Shown here: one piece after another, positions 42,590 to 53,900 of the stretch | How the letters are laid out: each line of letters starts with the position of its first letter | Numbering within the stretch: position 1 is the stretch's first letter | From: Lachancea kluyveri NRRL Y-12651 | Lineage: Eukaryota > Ascomycota > Saccharomycetes > Saccharomycetales > Saccharomycetaceae | Length of the DNA stretch: 64,000 nucleotides | Direction of reading: 5' to 3' | Assembly (NCBI GenBank): GCA_000149225.2 | Contig: CM000692.1 | Location: 1,302,001 to 1,366,000, forward strand | The notes under the pieces: model-generated | Seen by the model: the letters and a program-made list of their open reading frames with translations, nothing else | What the model was told of the DNA's origin: nothing | The model's database searches: none | Made by a program: the position numbers and the translations under genes

Positions 42590-42898
42590 ATAAAAATACG
42601 TAGGTTTTATTAGAGATACAGTCGACACATTTTGTTTTGTTATTTTACCTTTCATCCTTTTCCAACAAAACCTACTATCCAAGAAAAGTGCTTGGTGCAT
42701 ATACAATCCTGTCGAGACTCGATCAACTCAAGCTGTTTATATAATGCCTTTTTTTTGCCAAGAAGTAAATTGCCCTATAGTTTTTTCCTGGCCACATACC
42801 ACGTATATAGTGCCACCTTTAGAGGTTTAAGGTACAAAAAGCATATATTTAGAGCTAACTTCAAAAGGTGCCGAGCCAGAAAAAAGAGATGGACAAAC

Positions 42899-43519
42899 AT
42901 GAAAGAAAAACAATCAAATAAACCCTTTTCGGGAGATCCTGAGATAAACACACCATGGCTGCCTAGAGATTCGTACCGAAGTAAATTTACGTGGACTGTT
43001 AACCATGCTTTTATGAACCACGAGACGTTTTTGGTGGTGCCATTTGCATGTCTAGGGACGTATAAATGTTGGAAAAAGCTTGGTGGAATATTTGCTATTA
43101 TTTACCATACAATTTTCGCCTGTTTTTTGATTTATCTTATATATATTGAACTACAAAGAACGAAAAATTCGAAGCTGCATCTAAGAGAAAGGATGGATTT
43201 TTTGGCAGAAGTCATCAAGATTCAGCCTCATGATGATATGGAAAAGTGGGATGTTGTTGCCGAGAATATGAACGAGCTTTTTTACAATAGAGGTAGATGG
43301 TCTACGAAAGAGTTTTTCTTTGATAGTAAGCACTGCTACGATATTTTTAGACAACTTCTTATGGCTCCATACTCAGAGAAAGCATTGAAGAAAAAAGTTC
43401 CTCTGTATTTGGAACTGAAATTTTATGCCGATGAGGCTGCGAGAGCGTGTCAACCAGGGCTAGATGAGCTTAAGGAAAATGAAGATAGCTGGAAACTAGC
43501 AATCCCTACGTATTCTTGA
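42899..43519 (+). CDS. DUP240-family membrane protein, copy 2
   Basis: Tandem paralogue of the previous gene, 309 bp downstream on the same strand. From ATG 42899 it encodes 206 residues (MKEKQSNKPFSGDPEI). It carries the LPRDSYRSKFTW leader typical of DUP/COS proteins and two membrane segments (about 48-60 and 66-90). The DMEKWDVVAENMNELFYNRGRW, FFFDSKHCYDIFRQLLMAPYSEKALKK and FYADEAARACQPGLDEL blocks follow. The frame stays open upstream to 42632, but there is no ATG there and no homology, so I use the internal ATG. The first ~25 bases of both copies are nearly identical, which points to a fairly recent duplication or conversion. Confidence 0.85.
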   Translation: MKEKQSNKPFSGDPEINTPWLPRDSYRSKFTWTVNHAFMNHETFLVVPFACLGTYKCWKKLGGIFAIIYHTIFACFLIYLIYIELQRTKNSKLHLRERMDFLAEVIKIQPHDDMEKWDVVAENMNELFYNRGRWSTKEFFFDSKHCYDIFRQLLMAPYSEKALKKKVPLYLELKFYADEAARACQPGLDELKENEDSWKLAIPTYS

Positions 43520-44158
43520 AATTCTGGGACAGTATTTTTTCGAGCTGTATTAAGTAACTGCAAATACTCATTTCTTTTCTTTTTTGGGATAGTATATTCA
43601 ATTATGCTCAGGGTTTTGGGCCAAACTGACCTGGAAGAAGAAATTTCGGATACAAACAGCTCTTTAATCTCAGACTGAATATTTGCCAATCTTTATCAGA
43701 AATTACAGACAAGATTGGACGACTCCGTTCAGATATAAGAGCTTATAGTTTGGTCAAATCGCGGCTCAGTTTCCATCTATTTTCAAAAAAATTTTCTAGA
43801 CATACTTGATCCGGGTGTCTAGAGAAGGACCTGACGGCTTCATAAACGGGCAAACGATGTGCCTTTGTCAATGTTTGGGGTTATAGCACCTCTTCAGGAT
43901 CTTCTACAACTTCGTAGACTCCTTTACTATAGACAAAGTGGTAACTCAGATAGATTTCAAAAAAAAAAAAAAACTATTCAAAGCATTGCAATTAAATGTT
44001 ATAGATTTTAATCCCTAGTATACGAGTTTTGGTAAAAATACTTGATTTTAAAGCTTCATTGCAACAAGCTTCAGTTTTTTTTACCTCGTTGAAGCCTGGC
44101 ACTATATTGGCAAATTTTGTATCAGGTCTCTGTTAGGAAAACATCCTTCTCTACATGC
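43520..44158. other. Gap between convergent DUP copy 2 and GST gene
   Basis: About 640 bp, AT-rich, with an A-run of 15 at 43957-43971. No gene is recognised. Confidence 0.5.
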
Positions 44159-44773
44159 CTATTGCTGCTTTCCTAGAGCCCTGTGATATGCAGGACGCTT
44201 CTTAAGACGCTCTAAGTAGGAGACAATGTTGGGATAGTCTTCAAGCCCAGCGGCTGTCTCGGCCATTTGCAACGTGAATGCCATATGTATGTCTACAGCA
44301 CTAAATCCTCGATCGAGCAAAAACCCCGAGGGCCGGATCTGCTCAGAGACGTACTTCAAATGTAAGTTCTTTTCATTTTCAAAAAAGTATTTCGTCTTCT
44401 GAGGTAAAGTCTCTCCTAAAAGTTTTTCGACAAGAAGTGGCATTAGCTGTGCAGAAAGTGAGCCCTCCACATAATGTAGCAGCTCAATATGTCTTTCCCA
44501 CTCTTCTTCGCCGGGAACAGGAGCTAACTTGCCCTTTGTATCAAACTTTCTCAGCAAGTATTCTATAATAGCACCAGATTCCGCTATGATTTTGCCATCA
44601 TCTTCAATGACCGGAGCTTTCCCCAGAGGGTGGACCTTACGTAACTCTTCAGGCGCCCGTCTAGTCTCAGGATTACGCTTGAACGAAACCAACTCGTAAT
44701 CTTCTCCTAGCTCTTGAAGCAACCATGTGATCCGAATGGACCTTGACCAATCTAAGTCGTAAACTTTAACCAT
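44159..44773 (-). CDS. Glutathione S-transferase, bacterial-like
   Basis: The 204-residue protein has the GST layout. A thioredoxin-fold N-terminus (MVKVYDLDWSRSIRITWLLQELG) carries the glutathione-site block HPLGKAPVI and AESGAIIEYL (about residues 50-72). An all-helical C-terminal domain has HYVEGSLSAQL and the helix-capping FSAVDIHMAF. It would conjugate glutathione to electrophiles or act as a peroxidase. Yeast Gtt1 (234 residues) has the same general plan, but this protein is shorter. Its blocks read more like proteobacterial GSTs by eye, so a bacterial origin is possible. It is inverted inside the DUP240 array. The start codon is at 44771-44773. Confidence 0.85.
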   Translation of the reverse strand: MVKVYDLDWSRSIRITWLLQELGEDYELVSFKRNPETRRAPEELRKVHPLGKAPVIEDDGKIIAESGAIIEYLLRKFDTKGKLAPVPGEEEWERHIELLHYVEGSLSAQLMPLLVEKLLGETLPQKTKYFFENEKNLHLKYVSEQIRPSGFLLDRGFSAVDIHMAFTLQMAETAAGLEDYPNIVSYLERLKKRPAYHRALGKQQ

Positions 44774-45432
44774 TTTTTTTGCACGAGTGACGGTAGTAAA
44801 TATTAAAACTGTTCAACCTAAGTAATAGGAAACAGAACAGTAACATATTTGGATAAAGTTGCATGCGACACTTGGCATTTTTATATCTTTTAAAATTTTA
44901 CACACGTGGCATTAGCAAAAATGGCATTGCTAGCTGCGCCCTTAAAAATTAAACGAAATTATCACCTAGCGTGACCTTTGCAGATTTTCTTAGAGAACGC
45001 AATCGCAATTGCTAGTTCGACGCCATGCCCCTTAATCCCAGGTCGGCTGTGAACCACGTTTTTTTGTCTCTTTTTAGCAAACAGGAAAATCAAGTCTCCG
45101 CGATTTTAGAGCGTGATGAAGAAAAATCAGAAAAGGCACGCCTTTTACGTACAAAGGGTATTTGTTACGGCCAAAAAAAACGCTTACTAATGAGTTAACT
45201 CGGGTTAGTGTATGAGCTAATGATGATTATTCTCATGTACGAAAGTAGACTAAATGTATCCATCATTAAGAACGAGATCAAAATGAAAACCTACTCACTA
45301 CTCGGTGTAAGTTTTTGTGCTCGAAATAGAACTTTCACCAAGTTTCTACTTTGGGCGTTTGGGTTGGGAACTAACTTGCAACCAAATTTAATCATAAAAT
45401 GATGCCCGAAATGTAAAAATAATTGTATATGG
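44774..45432. promoter_or_regulatory. GST promoter region with a Yap1-type site
   Basis: TTACTAA at 45184-45190 is a consensus Yap1 (AP-1-like) element, 411 bp upstream of the GST start, which would suit a detoxification gene. The frame 45208-45402 lacks a supported start and is not recognised. Confidence 0.35.
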
Positions 45433-46014
45433 ATGCGAAGAAGGAAAACAATTCCTCTCACAAAATGCCAAGGTAACTAAGCTAGGGCTACCCAGGTATG
45501 ATTACCGAAATAAGTATACGTGAAGACTTCGCTGGACTATAAGAAAATCGTGGTTATTGTTAGTGTGTATTAATTTGTAGTATGCTTGTTCTCTTCTTTC
45601 GAAATAAGCGTGAGATTATTCGTCTTTGCTGCTACATTTTCATCCTTATTCTTTTTGTTATTGAGACATTTATTAAGGTTTTAAACTCAAAGGATCTACG
45701 GCCAGATTTGCAAAATGGAATAGATCTCTTGGCAAAAGCTACTCAGCAGGAGCCACATCTAATATGACCGAATTGGGAGTGGCTGTCAGAAGTATGAATG
45801 AAATGTTGTATTCTAAAAGTGTATACTTTACTCAAGCATTTTTATTAGACGGCAAACAGTAGCACGGCAGTTTTAAACCATTTTTTATAATTTCATACCC
45901 CAGGAAGACAATGAAGAAAGAAGTCCCACCTTTTGTAGAGCCAAGGCCGTGTGTAGATGAGGCCTAGTTGGCTTGTGCGGTAGATTTTGATGCGTAAGAA
46001 TATCTGGAAAGATA
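45433..46014 (+). pseudogene. DUP240-family copy 3, broken
   Basis: The ATG at 45433 is followed by bases matching the start of copies 1 and 2 after a small indel. One frame then reads LGLPRYDYRNKYT, the counterpart of LPRDSYRSKFTW in copy 2. Another (45582-45767) carries the membrane segment LCCYIFILILFVIETFI and LNSKDLRPDLQNGIDLLA. A third reads MTELGVAVRSMNEMLYSKS, then FLLDGKQ, KKEVPPFVEPRPCVDEA and LACAVDFDA, matching the copy 2 blocks in order. Several frameshifts and in-frame stops separate these, so the gene is dead. The three copies share orientation; the GST gene lies between copies 2 and 3. Confidence 0.8.
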
Positions 46015-46588
46015 GGTAGCACACAATGTCTAACATTGCTATCGTTTTAAGCAGCAGCAGTATTTTTGACGTACATAAAGTGTTCGAGTATTTATACTTT
46101 TTGGCTCAAGAAATCAATTAAGTTAAAAAAAATGCTCCGGCAAATTGTTTGGAGTTTTATGATGAGCACGACTTCCAGCTTTTAGTACATTTCGGGACTA
46201 CTTGTCTGAATTACCACATTTCCTTTTGGTTATAACATTTTATATATTTTCAACCAATGCTATTACTGTTCTTGGCGTATAACTGATTTCTGAAAATATG
46301 CAAAAGGAAACTCAACCTAGATTAGCTACTCTGACAATCAGTCTCCTAACGAAGTATGTTTCCAAACACTCGTCCAGCCTCAGGTACTACAGTTCATCTG
46401 TTTATCGAATTCAAGGCTACCTGAAGCTAATGGCTGCCTAGAAAGACTTATCTGGGTGTGAAGAATTTTACCTTAAAGGAAAAAACTTAAAAGGGAGGTT
46501 CTTGGTATAGCTAACATACTAGGTGGATGGATAAAAACCAAAGAAGAAAGAGCTAAAAAGAACAAGAGATTCTTATATTTGCTTACGA
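46015..46588. other. Promoter gap before the Vps10-like gene
   Basis: About 570 bp, AT-rich. I see no gene or clear site. Confidence 0.5.
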
Positions 46589-48778
46589 ATGAATTTCAAG
46601 TTTTTTTACTTACTATTATGCTTCGTCGTACTATCTTCTGCATCCGATTTTCAGCCCAAGATCACACAGACTAAAGTAGCTGATCTAAACGGAGTGTATG
46701 CGTTTGAGGGCACAAAAGTGTTGTTACGTGTGACAGAAGAAAAGCTATTTTGCTCAAGAGATAATGGCGATACGTGGCTTGGTATCAGCAGTATCAATGA
46801 CAATATGAATGTTACTAACCTTCAACTGGACCCCTTCTTCAGCAAAAGGGCCTTTGTAGGAGGTAGTAAGCATACCTACGTCACTGAGGATCAAGGTGAA
46901 ACCTGGGAAAAGATGGTTATCGCTTCAGAAGAGTCTAAAAATGTTTCTTTTTTAAATTTTGAATTTAAAACTCATCCTACTAGGAGAGAATATCTTATTG
47001 CTAGAGGGCTGTTCTGCTACACTGAAAATAACGATGCTTTGAACAATGAGTCTTCGAGCTGGTCCAGAATGTGTGCGGCTAAATCGTTCATTTCATCTGA
47101 TGGTGGAAAACAGTTTGCTGAAATGTTTCCAACAAGTCACAATCCCTTGAAGGGGTTATTTAGTGATGCTAATTGTCAGTTCACCAGGCTCACCAAAGAT
47201 TCCCAACTTGGCGATGAGTCTACAGTCTTTTGTAAATTTTACATGTCTACAGGAGAAACTGGTGACGAGGGCCACATTAGCGTGGAACTATTTACTACCA
47301 AAGATTTTGGTAAAACAGTCGAGAAGGTGGACCAATTTAATGGTGAGCCTGTGCGCCAATTTCAAATTTTAAATGAATACGTGATCGTATCTACCCAGGA
47401 GGTTTCGCACAGCAAAAATTCAGTAAAAAGGATTTGGATTTCCAAGGATGGCTTGAAATTCCAGGAGGCTCTATTTCCAAAGGGACCTTACTCCTCTCAT
47501 CTCGATTTTTCGTTGGACTCTAACGGGAAAATTTTCAGATTTGTGAGCAACTTTCTTGGTCACAAGAGTAAAAGCGGCAATTCTGAGGTTTTCATGTCCG
47601 ACTCAACAGGCCTCAAGTTCTCCAAAGTGTCCGCTTTATCTTCAGATCTTGAGGGTGGCTACAGTGGCACCAAAATTGATCACCTGGCGGGAGTTGTTGT
47701 CAGTAGTTTTATCACTACGATTTTTTCTGACGAAAGTGCCAAGATATCCACAGTAATTTCATTTGATAACGGTTTTACTTGGTCCAAGCTGCGCATAGTA
47801 GATCCTGAACATAAAGGGGGCTATAGTTGTGACATCGATGACCTAGAGAGCTGTTCTTTGCAGATATATGGCAATGAAGGATCGCTATTTAGTAGCATGG
47901 CATCCCCTGGTGCGACCTCAAGCGTCTTGATGACCACCGGTACAGTTTCCAGTGGTCATGAATTTGAACACAAGAACCTCCAAACCTATATTTCTAGGGA
48001 TGGCGCTGCTACCTGGTCAAAAGCCTTTGATTTCCCAGCTAAATTTGCAATTGGTGACAATGGCAACGTCATCGTTGCTGTCCCAAGTAATCTGACACCA
48101 GATAACGAACCGGTAGGAGAGATATACTACTCTTTGAATCAGGGATACACATGGTTGAAACAAACTTTGAAGGACAAACTATACCCGTTCAGTCTTTTTG
48201 TCACAAAAAAAGATGGGTCCGGCTCTACATTTGTTCTATCTGGAACTTCCTCACTTTTTGCTGCCCAAGATCAAGTCGCCTACATATACACCATTGATTT
48301 CAGTGAGGTGTTTGGGGGTAAAACGTGTTCAGAAAGTGACTTTGAATATCAGCATGAAAGCAATGGCAAATGTGTAAACGGTTTGAGGTACAAGGTTAAG
48401 AAGAGAAGACAAGATGCGCAATGCTTGGTTAAAAAGGCGAATGCGGACATCGAAAAGGTTGTAGGGCACTGTTACTGTACAGATAGAGATTATGAATGCT
48501 CTCCTGAGTTCTTTTTGAATGAAAATGGGAAATGTACTCTAAGCCCCAATCTTTTGCACTTATCTGGAGCTTGCAACTCATCAAGTAGCACTATCAAAAT
48601 GCAACCAATGAGGTTATCCTTTGGCAACAAGTGTAGAAACCCGCTCAGTGTGGATGCCGTGGATGTTTCGTGTAAAGAACTAACATCCAAAGCCAATAAA
48701 TTCGGAAAAAGTGAAGAAGGTTCACCTAAAAGTATATGGACATTTCTGTCAAGAAGCTTTTTTTCCATTATCCAATAA
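46589..48778 (+). CDS. Single-domain Vps10/sortilin-like protein without membrane anchor
   Basis: Vps10 is the late-Golgi receptor that sorts carboxypeptidase Y to the vacuole. It has two lumenal Vps10 domains, one membrane span and a cytosolic tail (about 1579 residues). This 729-residue protein has a signal peptide (MNFKFFYLLLCFVVLSSAS) and one full Vps10 domain. Asp-box-type repeats are visible (SRDNGDTW, TEDQGETW, SSDGGKQF, SFDNGFTW, SRDGAATW). The 10CC cysteine module follows (TCSESDFEYQHESNGKCVNG..RRQDAQCLVKK..CYCTDRDYEC). It stops about where the first yeast domain ends, with a basic then hydrophobic tail (WTFLSRSFFSIIQ). There is no second domain or clear span, so the product may be secreted or lumenal. 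Subtelomeric Vps10 homologues (VTH1, VTH2, YNR065C) are known in S. cerevisiae. Confidence 0.88.
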   Translation: MNFKFFYLLLCFVVLSSASDFQPKITQTKVADLNGVYAFEGTKVLLRVTEEKLFCSRDNGDTWLGISSINDNMNVTNLQLDPFFSKRAFVGGSKHTYVTEDQGETWEKMVIASEESKNVSFLNFEFKTHPTRREYLIARGLFCYTENNDALNNESSSWSRMCAAKSFISSDGGKQFAEMFPTSHNPLKGLFSDANCQFTRLTKDSQLGDESTVFCKFYMSTGETGDEGHISVELFTTKDFGKTVEKVDQFNGEPVRQFQILNEYVIVSTQEVSHSKNSVKRIWISKDGLKFQEALFPKGPYSSHLDFSLDSNGKIFRFVSNFLGHKSKSGNSEVFMSDSTGLKFSKVSALSSDLEGGYSGTKIDHLAGVVVSSFITTIFSDESAKISTVISFDNGFTWSKLRIVDPEHKGGYSCDIDDLESCSLQIYGNEGSLFSSMASPGATSSVLMTTGTVSSGHEFEHKNLQTYISRDGAATWSKAFDFPAKFAIGDNGNVIVAVPSNLTPDNEPVGEIYYSLNQGYTWLKQTLKDKLYPFSLFVTKKDGSGSTFVLSGTSSLFAAQDQVAYIYTIDFSEVFGGKTCSESDFEYQHESNGKCVNGLRYKVKKRRQDAQCLVKKANADIEKVVGHCYCTDRDYECSPEFFLNENGKCTLSPNLLHLSGACNSSSSTIKMQPMRLSFGNKCRNPLSVDAVDVSCKELTSKANKFGKSEEGSPKSIWTFLSRSFFSIIQ

Positions 48779-48813
48779 TTACTTAAGCTCATGTTCTGAC
48801 TCGACGCATATAC

Positions 48814-48836
48814 GATAAGATAAGATAAGATAAGAT
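48814..48836. repeat. GATAA tandem repeat
   Basis: Four complete GATAA units plus GAT, with one more AGATAAG at 48841-48847. GATAAG is also the core of nitrogen-regulated GATA-factor sites. It sits just past the Vps10-like stop and 2 kb before OXP1, so it is more likely a plain microsatellite. Confidence 0.8.
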
Positions 48837-48847
48837 ATATAGATAAG

Positions 48848-50920
48848 AACGAACACACTTCGTACAGAGTATGCAACCCGATTTTTGTCGTACTGGATAT
48901 TCAAAAATTTCGCACTGAAGTCGGTGGGTTTTGCTAATATGTTCGGACCAGCGTACCCTAGTTTCGGTGGATTCTAAAAAACGGAAATTATGACAGAAAA
49001 ATTTGTAACGCGACCAAAAAAACTGTGCCCAAAAGAATTATATAAGCGTACAGTCACTAAAATCTTTAAGCTTCGTGTGCCCAAATTATGCGAGGCCTGG
49101 TTTTGGTTACTACAAAATGGTGATTAAAGGGCATAACCAACAGTGTTGCTTCTAGCAATTAGTTTGACGAGAAATGTTAATTTGAAGGGTAGATACGCTG
49201 GCTCTCAGAGAAAGTTCCTTCTAATTCGACTGAGGCATATTCAATAAAAACAACCCAGTTTAACCAAAATGTGAGAAAGGAAAACAAGATGAGTATATGG
49301 TTCTCCTCCAATATCTGTTTTAGAAGCTCATCACCAGCTATAAATCTGATATTAAAAGGAGTTTGGTTCCGACATTTCTTAACATTGAAAAAGTACTGCT
49401 GATGGTAGCCTTGATTCGACAGATCTACCTTTTCTTTACTTTTTAATCTTGTTTTTTCTTTCTCATTCTGGTGTTGTAGTTTTTAGATGTTTGTTTAAAA
49501 TTACTGAGTGTTTAACCTATAAGCTCATTGTGTAACAATATTTTCTTTTAGTACTGTTTGTGTAGAGCTACATAAGTACGAGTCATAGGACAGATTGGTT
49601 CTGTTTTTGATACTATTGTTAAACACTTGAATCTCTAGTTCATCTCTGCATAAATATCGACCTTTCCAAGTCTTCCGAGAATTTAAAATAAATGGTATTT
49701 CAGCGACATCAATAATAGAGGAGAGATATAAAAATAAGTTACGTTTCGAAGTACAGGGGTTTGGTTCGGTCTATCTATTTACACATGCGGTATATCGAAT
49801 TTTTTTCAAGTTGTTTAATCTGAATCTTTTTTTTATCCAGTTTCTCCTGAAACAACATGAATTACATTACAATATTATTTTCCAAGAAAAAAAAACTAAA
49901 GACTAAGGAAGAAAGGAGCATAGCATTAAAACCGATCGTATACGCAACTAAGTGATCATTTCATCAAATAAGTCGGGTAAGGACATCAAGGTTGTGTGAA
50001 TTTACTTCAACCTCCGACATTTATATACTAAAACCATTCAAGAAAAAAGAAAACACACAAGTCATACCCGCCCTACATTTCTAAAAAGCCAGAGTATGCA
50101 AAGCAAACAGTGGTTTTCATATGTCAATCTCAACTATTTACGGGCAAATATTAAGACTTACTATTACGATACCAAATTGGGAATTGTTTTGTAACTATCT
50201 AGCTTTTGACGCTTTTTTTGGTTTGTGGAAAAAACCCAGGGGTGCAAAAGTGCTATTTTAGTCGCTACCGTACTTGTTATTCAAGTCAAGGTGTTATAAA
50301 AGACTCCAACTTCAAAAACGATACGCGGTAAAGTAATAGAGCATCACAACATACGCAATAAAGGCGCTATGAAAGTATAGAGATTACAGATGTGACTTAA
50401 AAAGTAAGATTGTAGCGGGGGAAATTGTTTGAGAGTAATGCCACCCTAAAACAACATCGGAATTTGTTTTCTTCAAATCACTGACGTAAGGTTTCAAAGA
50501 ATATGCTGAAAATCAATATTTACAGACTAATATCCTTGAAAACTAAACATAACAGAAGGCCAAAACCCTGAGGACGAACCAACATGACAGTGTCGGGGAT
50601 TCGTCAAATCCAACAGCCGACACCTTTAATGTATATGCATGGGTGTTTGGAATATTACAGCCAGAAAATTATATTTGGTCTCGGACGACGAATAGCCACA
50701 TTTCCTCTTCTGCTTTCGGCAAGTTTGTAGAAAATCCGCCGCTCTGATTAGCATCGGCGTTTCTGGCACTGTATCTACCGCATTTCCAAATCAAAAGCTC
50801 GAATTAATTGAAAGTATATATAGTGGCAACTGCGAATAGATGTTCTCTAGTCAAAATTAGTCTGGTTGTCTGTTTCAAGGAAACACAGAGGTGTACGTCA
50901 AAAGCTAAGTACGATAAAAT
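48848..50920. promoter_or_regulatory. Long gap with OXP1 promoter elements
   Basis: About 2.1 kb without a recognised gene. Toward OXP1 it holds an inverted pair GTGTCGG (50590-50596) and CCGACAC (50617-50623) separated by 20 bases. CCGCCG lies at 50736-50741 with CGGCG at 50755-50759, and a strong TATA (TATATATA) at 50815-50822, about 100 bp before the start. CGG-type half sites suit Zn2Cys6 regulators. Confidence 0.45.
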
Positions 50921-53900
50921 ATGGGTGGCATTAAAATTGCGATTGACAGAGGCGGTACTTTTACAGACTGCATAGGTAATCCAGGATCTGGCAAGCCTGA
51001 AGACGATGTCGTAATCAAGTTGTTATCAGTGGATCCAAAGAATTATCCTGATGCACCATTGGAGGGTATCAGACGTTTATTAGAGATTTTCCAAAAGAAG
51101 GCAATCCCTCGTGGAACAGTTTTGAATATCTCTGATGTTGACAGTATTAGAATGGGTACCACCTTAGCGACCAACTGTGCCTTAGAAAGAAATGGTGAGC
51201 GCTGTGCCCTAGTAACCACAACGGGTTTCAAAGATGCTTTGCTCATTGGTAATCAAACAAGGCCCAAGATTTTTGATTTAGCTATAAAGAGGCCATCACC
51301 TTTATATGAAATGGTAGTAGAAATAGACGAAAGAGTTACCCTAGAAGATTACTCCGAGGATCCGAAAAACGAAAAATCTACTGCTAGCATTGCAGAAGGT
51401 ACTGTAATTGGTAAGAGTGGCGAAGTCGTCAGAGTGCTCCAGAAACCCGATGAAGCTGGAATTAGATCCACACTGCAACTAGTCTATAACACTGGCATCC
51501 GGTCAATAGGTGTTGCCCTCTTGCATGCCTACACTTTTCCAGATCATGAAAAACTGGTCGGTAAAATTGCCCGCGAAATTGGGTTCACCCATGTCTCGTT
51601 GTCTTGTGAAGTCTCTCCCATGATCAAGTTTATTCCCCGGGCCAATAGTTCCATCGCGGATGCTTACTTGACTCCTGTTATCAGAAAGTATCTGGACAAC
51701 ATCGAAGCAGGTCTATCGTGCGCCCAAAACACGAACATACAGTTCATGCAATCAGACGGTGGCTTGGTCGACGCCCACAGCTTTTCTGGTTTGCGTGCTA
51801 TCTTGTCAGGTCCTGCAGGCGGTGTCGTTGGATACTCTTCCACCTGTTACAACACAGAAAACAATATTCCACTAATTGGATTTGATATGGGTGGTACATC
51901 GACAGACGTCAGCAGATTTGGTGACGGTAAACTGGAACATGTCTTTGAAACTACCACTGCTGGTATAGTGATCCAGTCTCCACAGCTGGACATAAATACT
52001 GTTGCTGCTGGGGGGAGTTCTCGTTTGTTCTGGGAAAACGGTCTATTCCGTGTCGGCCCTGAATCTGCAACTGCAGAGCCAGGTCCAGCTGCTTACCGTA
52101 AAGGTGGTCCGTTGACCATTACGGATGCAAATTTGTTTTTAGGTCGCTTGGTTCCTGAATTCTTCCCCAAAATTTTTGGCCCAAACGAGGATGAATCTTT
52201 GGACTTGGAGATCACGACTAAAAAGTTTATGGAGCTCACCAAAGTTATCAACAAAGATTTGGGCACCGATATGTCTCCAGACGAAGTTGCGTATGGTTTT
52301 GTCAAGGTGGCAAACGAGGCTATGGCTAGACCGATCAGAACTTTGACTGAGGCAAAGGGTCACATAATCTCTCAGCATAGATTAGTCACCTTTGGTGGCG
52401 CTGGTGGGCAACATGCTGTTGCCGTTGCTGAATCTTTGGGTATCGACACAGTGTTGGTTCACAGATACTCTGCCATTCTGTCGGCATATGGGATGTTTTT
52501 GGCAAATGTCGTAGAGGAATCCCAGGAACCATGCTCCTTTGTTTTGAGTGAAACTGGCAGCAAAGCCAAACTTTTGGGCAAGTTTGAGTTGCTATCCTCC
52601 ATCGCGGCTACAAAACTTCATAAACAGGGCTTTGCAGATAGCGATATCACTTTTGAAAAATACCTAAACCTAAGATACGAAGGTACAGAAACTAGCTTGA
52701 TGGTACTGCAGACTACCGAAAATGACAGTTGGAATTTTGAAGAAACTTTTAGCCAACTGCATAAGCGTGAGTTTGGCTTTTCTTTCACAAACAAAAGTAT
52801 CATCGTAGATGATATTAGAGTAAGGGCAGTTGGGCAATCAAACTTCAGAAAAGAAGAACCTGTCGACAATCAGCTTGCTAGGCTTGGAAGAAGGCACGTT
52901 GACGCTAGCTCGGAATCCAGCTTTTTCAAAAAAGTTTACTTTAATGACAAGCGTGTCAAAACACCGGTATATAGGATCGACGAAATGCCGTTGGGAAGTG
53001 TTATCGAAGGACCTGCTATCTTGGCTGACGGTACCCAGACAAATATTATCCCACCAAATGCAGAGGCTGTTGTGTTAAAGTCGCACGTTTTCATCAAAGT
53101 CATATCAAAAACTGAGGAAAGTGCCGGTAAAGACAACACGACAGTCAATCCTGTATTATTATCGATTTTTGGCCACAGGTTTATGGATATTGCCGAGCAA
53201 ATGGGTAACCAGTTAAGAAAAACTTCAGTGTCTACTAACGTTAAGGAAAGATTAGACTTTTCGTGTGCTTTGTTTGATCCAGATGGTAACTTGGTCGCCA
53301 ACGCGCCGCATGTTCCAGTTCATCTGGGCTCTATGTCAACCTGCATTTCTGCGCAAGCCAACCTATGGAAAGGCAAACTAAAAAGCGGCGATGTTTTGAT
53401 CACCAATCATCCAGAAATTGGAGGTACGCATTTACCCGATATCACAATTATTACTCCCGCATTTTCTGAAAGTTCTAACGAGTTGATCTTTTACGTGGCA
53501 TCTAGGGCTCACCACGCAGACATTGGTGGTATTCTGCCAGGCTCTGTTCCTCCGAATTCCAAAGAACTATACGAAGAAGGCGCCGCCATTTATTCTGAAT
53601 TGGTTGTTAAAGGGGGCGAATTCGACGAAGCTCTGGTAAAAAGAGTACTATTTGACGAACCAGCTCAATATCCAGGGTGTTCTGGTTCAAGACGATTAAG
53701 TGATAACATCAGTGACTTGAAGGCCCAAATTGCTGCCAACACCAGAGGAATACAACTAATCAAGCGCCTAGTTGATGATTTTGGTCTGGAAGTTGTAGTG
53801 AGGTACATGAAGGCTATTCAGGACAACGCGTCTTCTACTGTCAAAAAGATGCTAAAACTTTTAACCGAACATTTTGGTGCCACGGAATTTACTGGTGAAG

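Noticed and set aside
42632-42898. 89-codon upstream extension of DUP copy 2
   Set aside because: It begins at TTG, has no similarity to the family, and the homologous start is ATG 42899.
48814-48847. GATAA repeats as nitrogen-control sites for OXP1
   Set aside because: They are 2 kb from OXP1 and directly follow another gene, so a microsatellite is the simpler reading.
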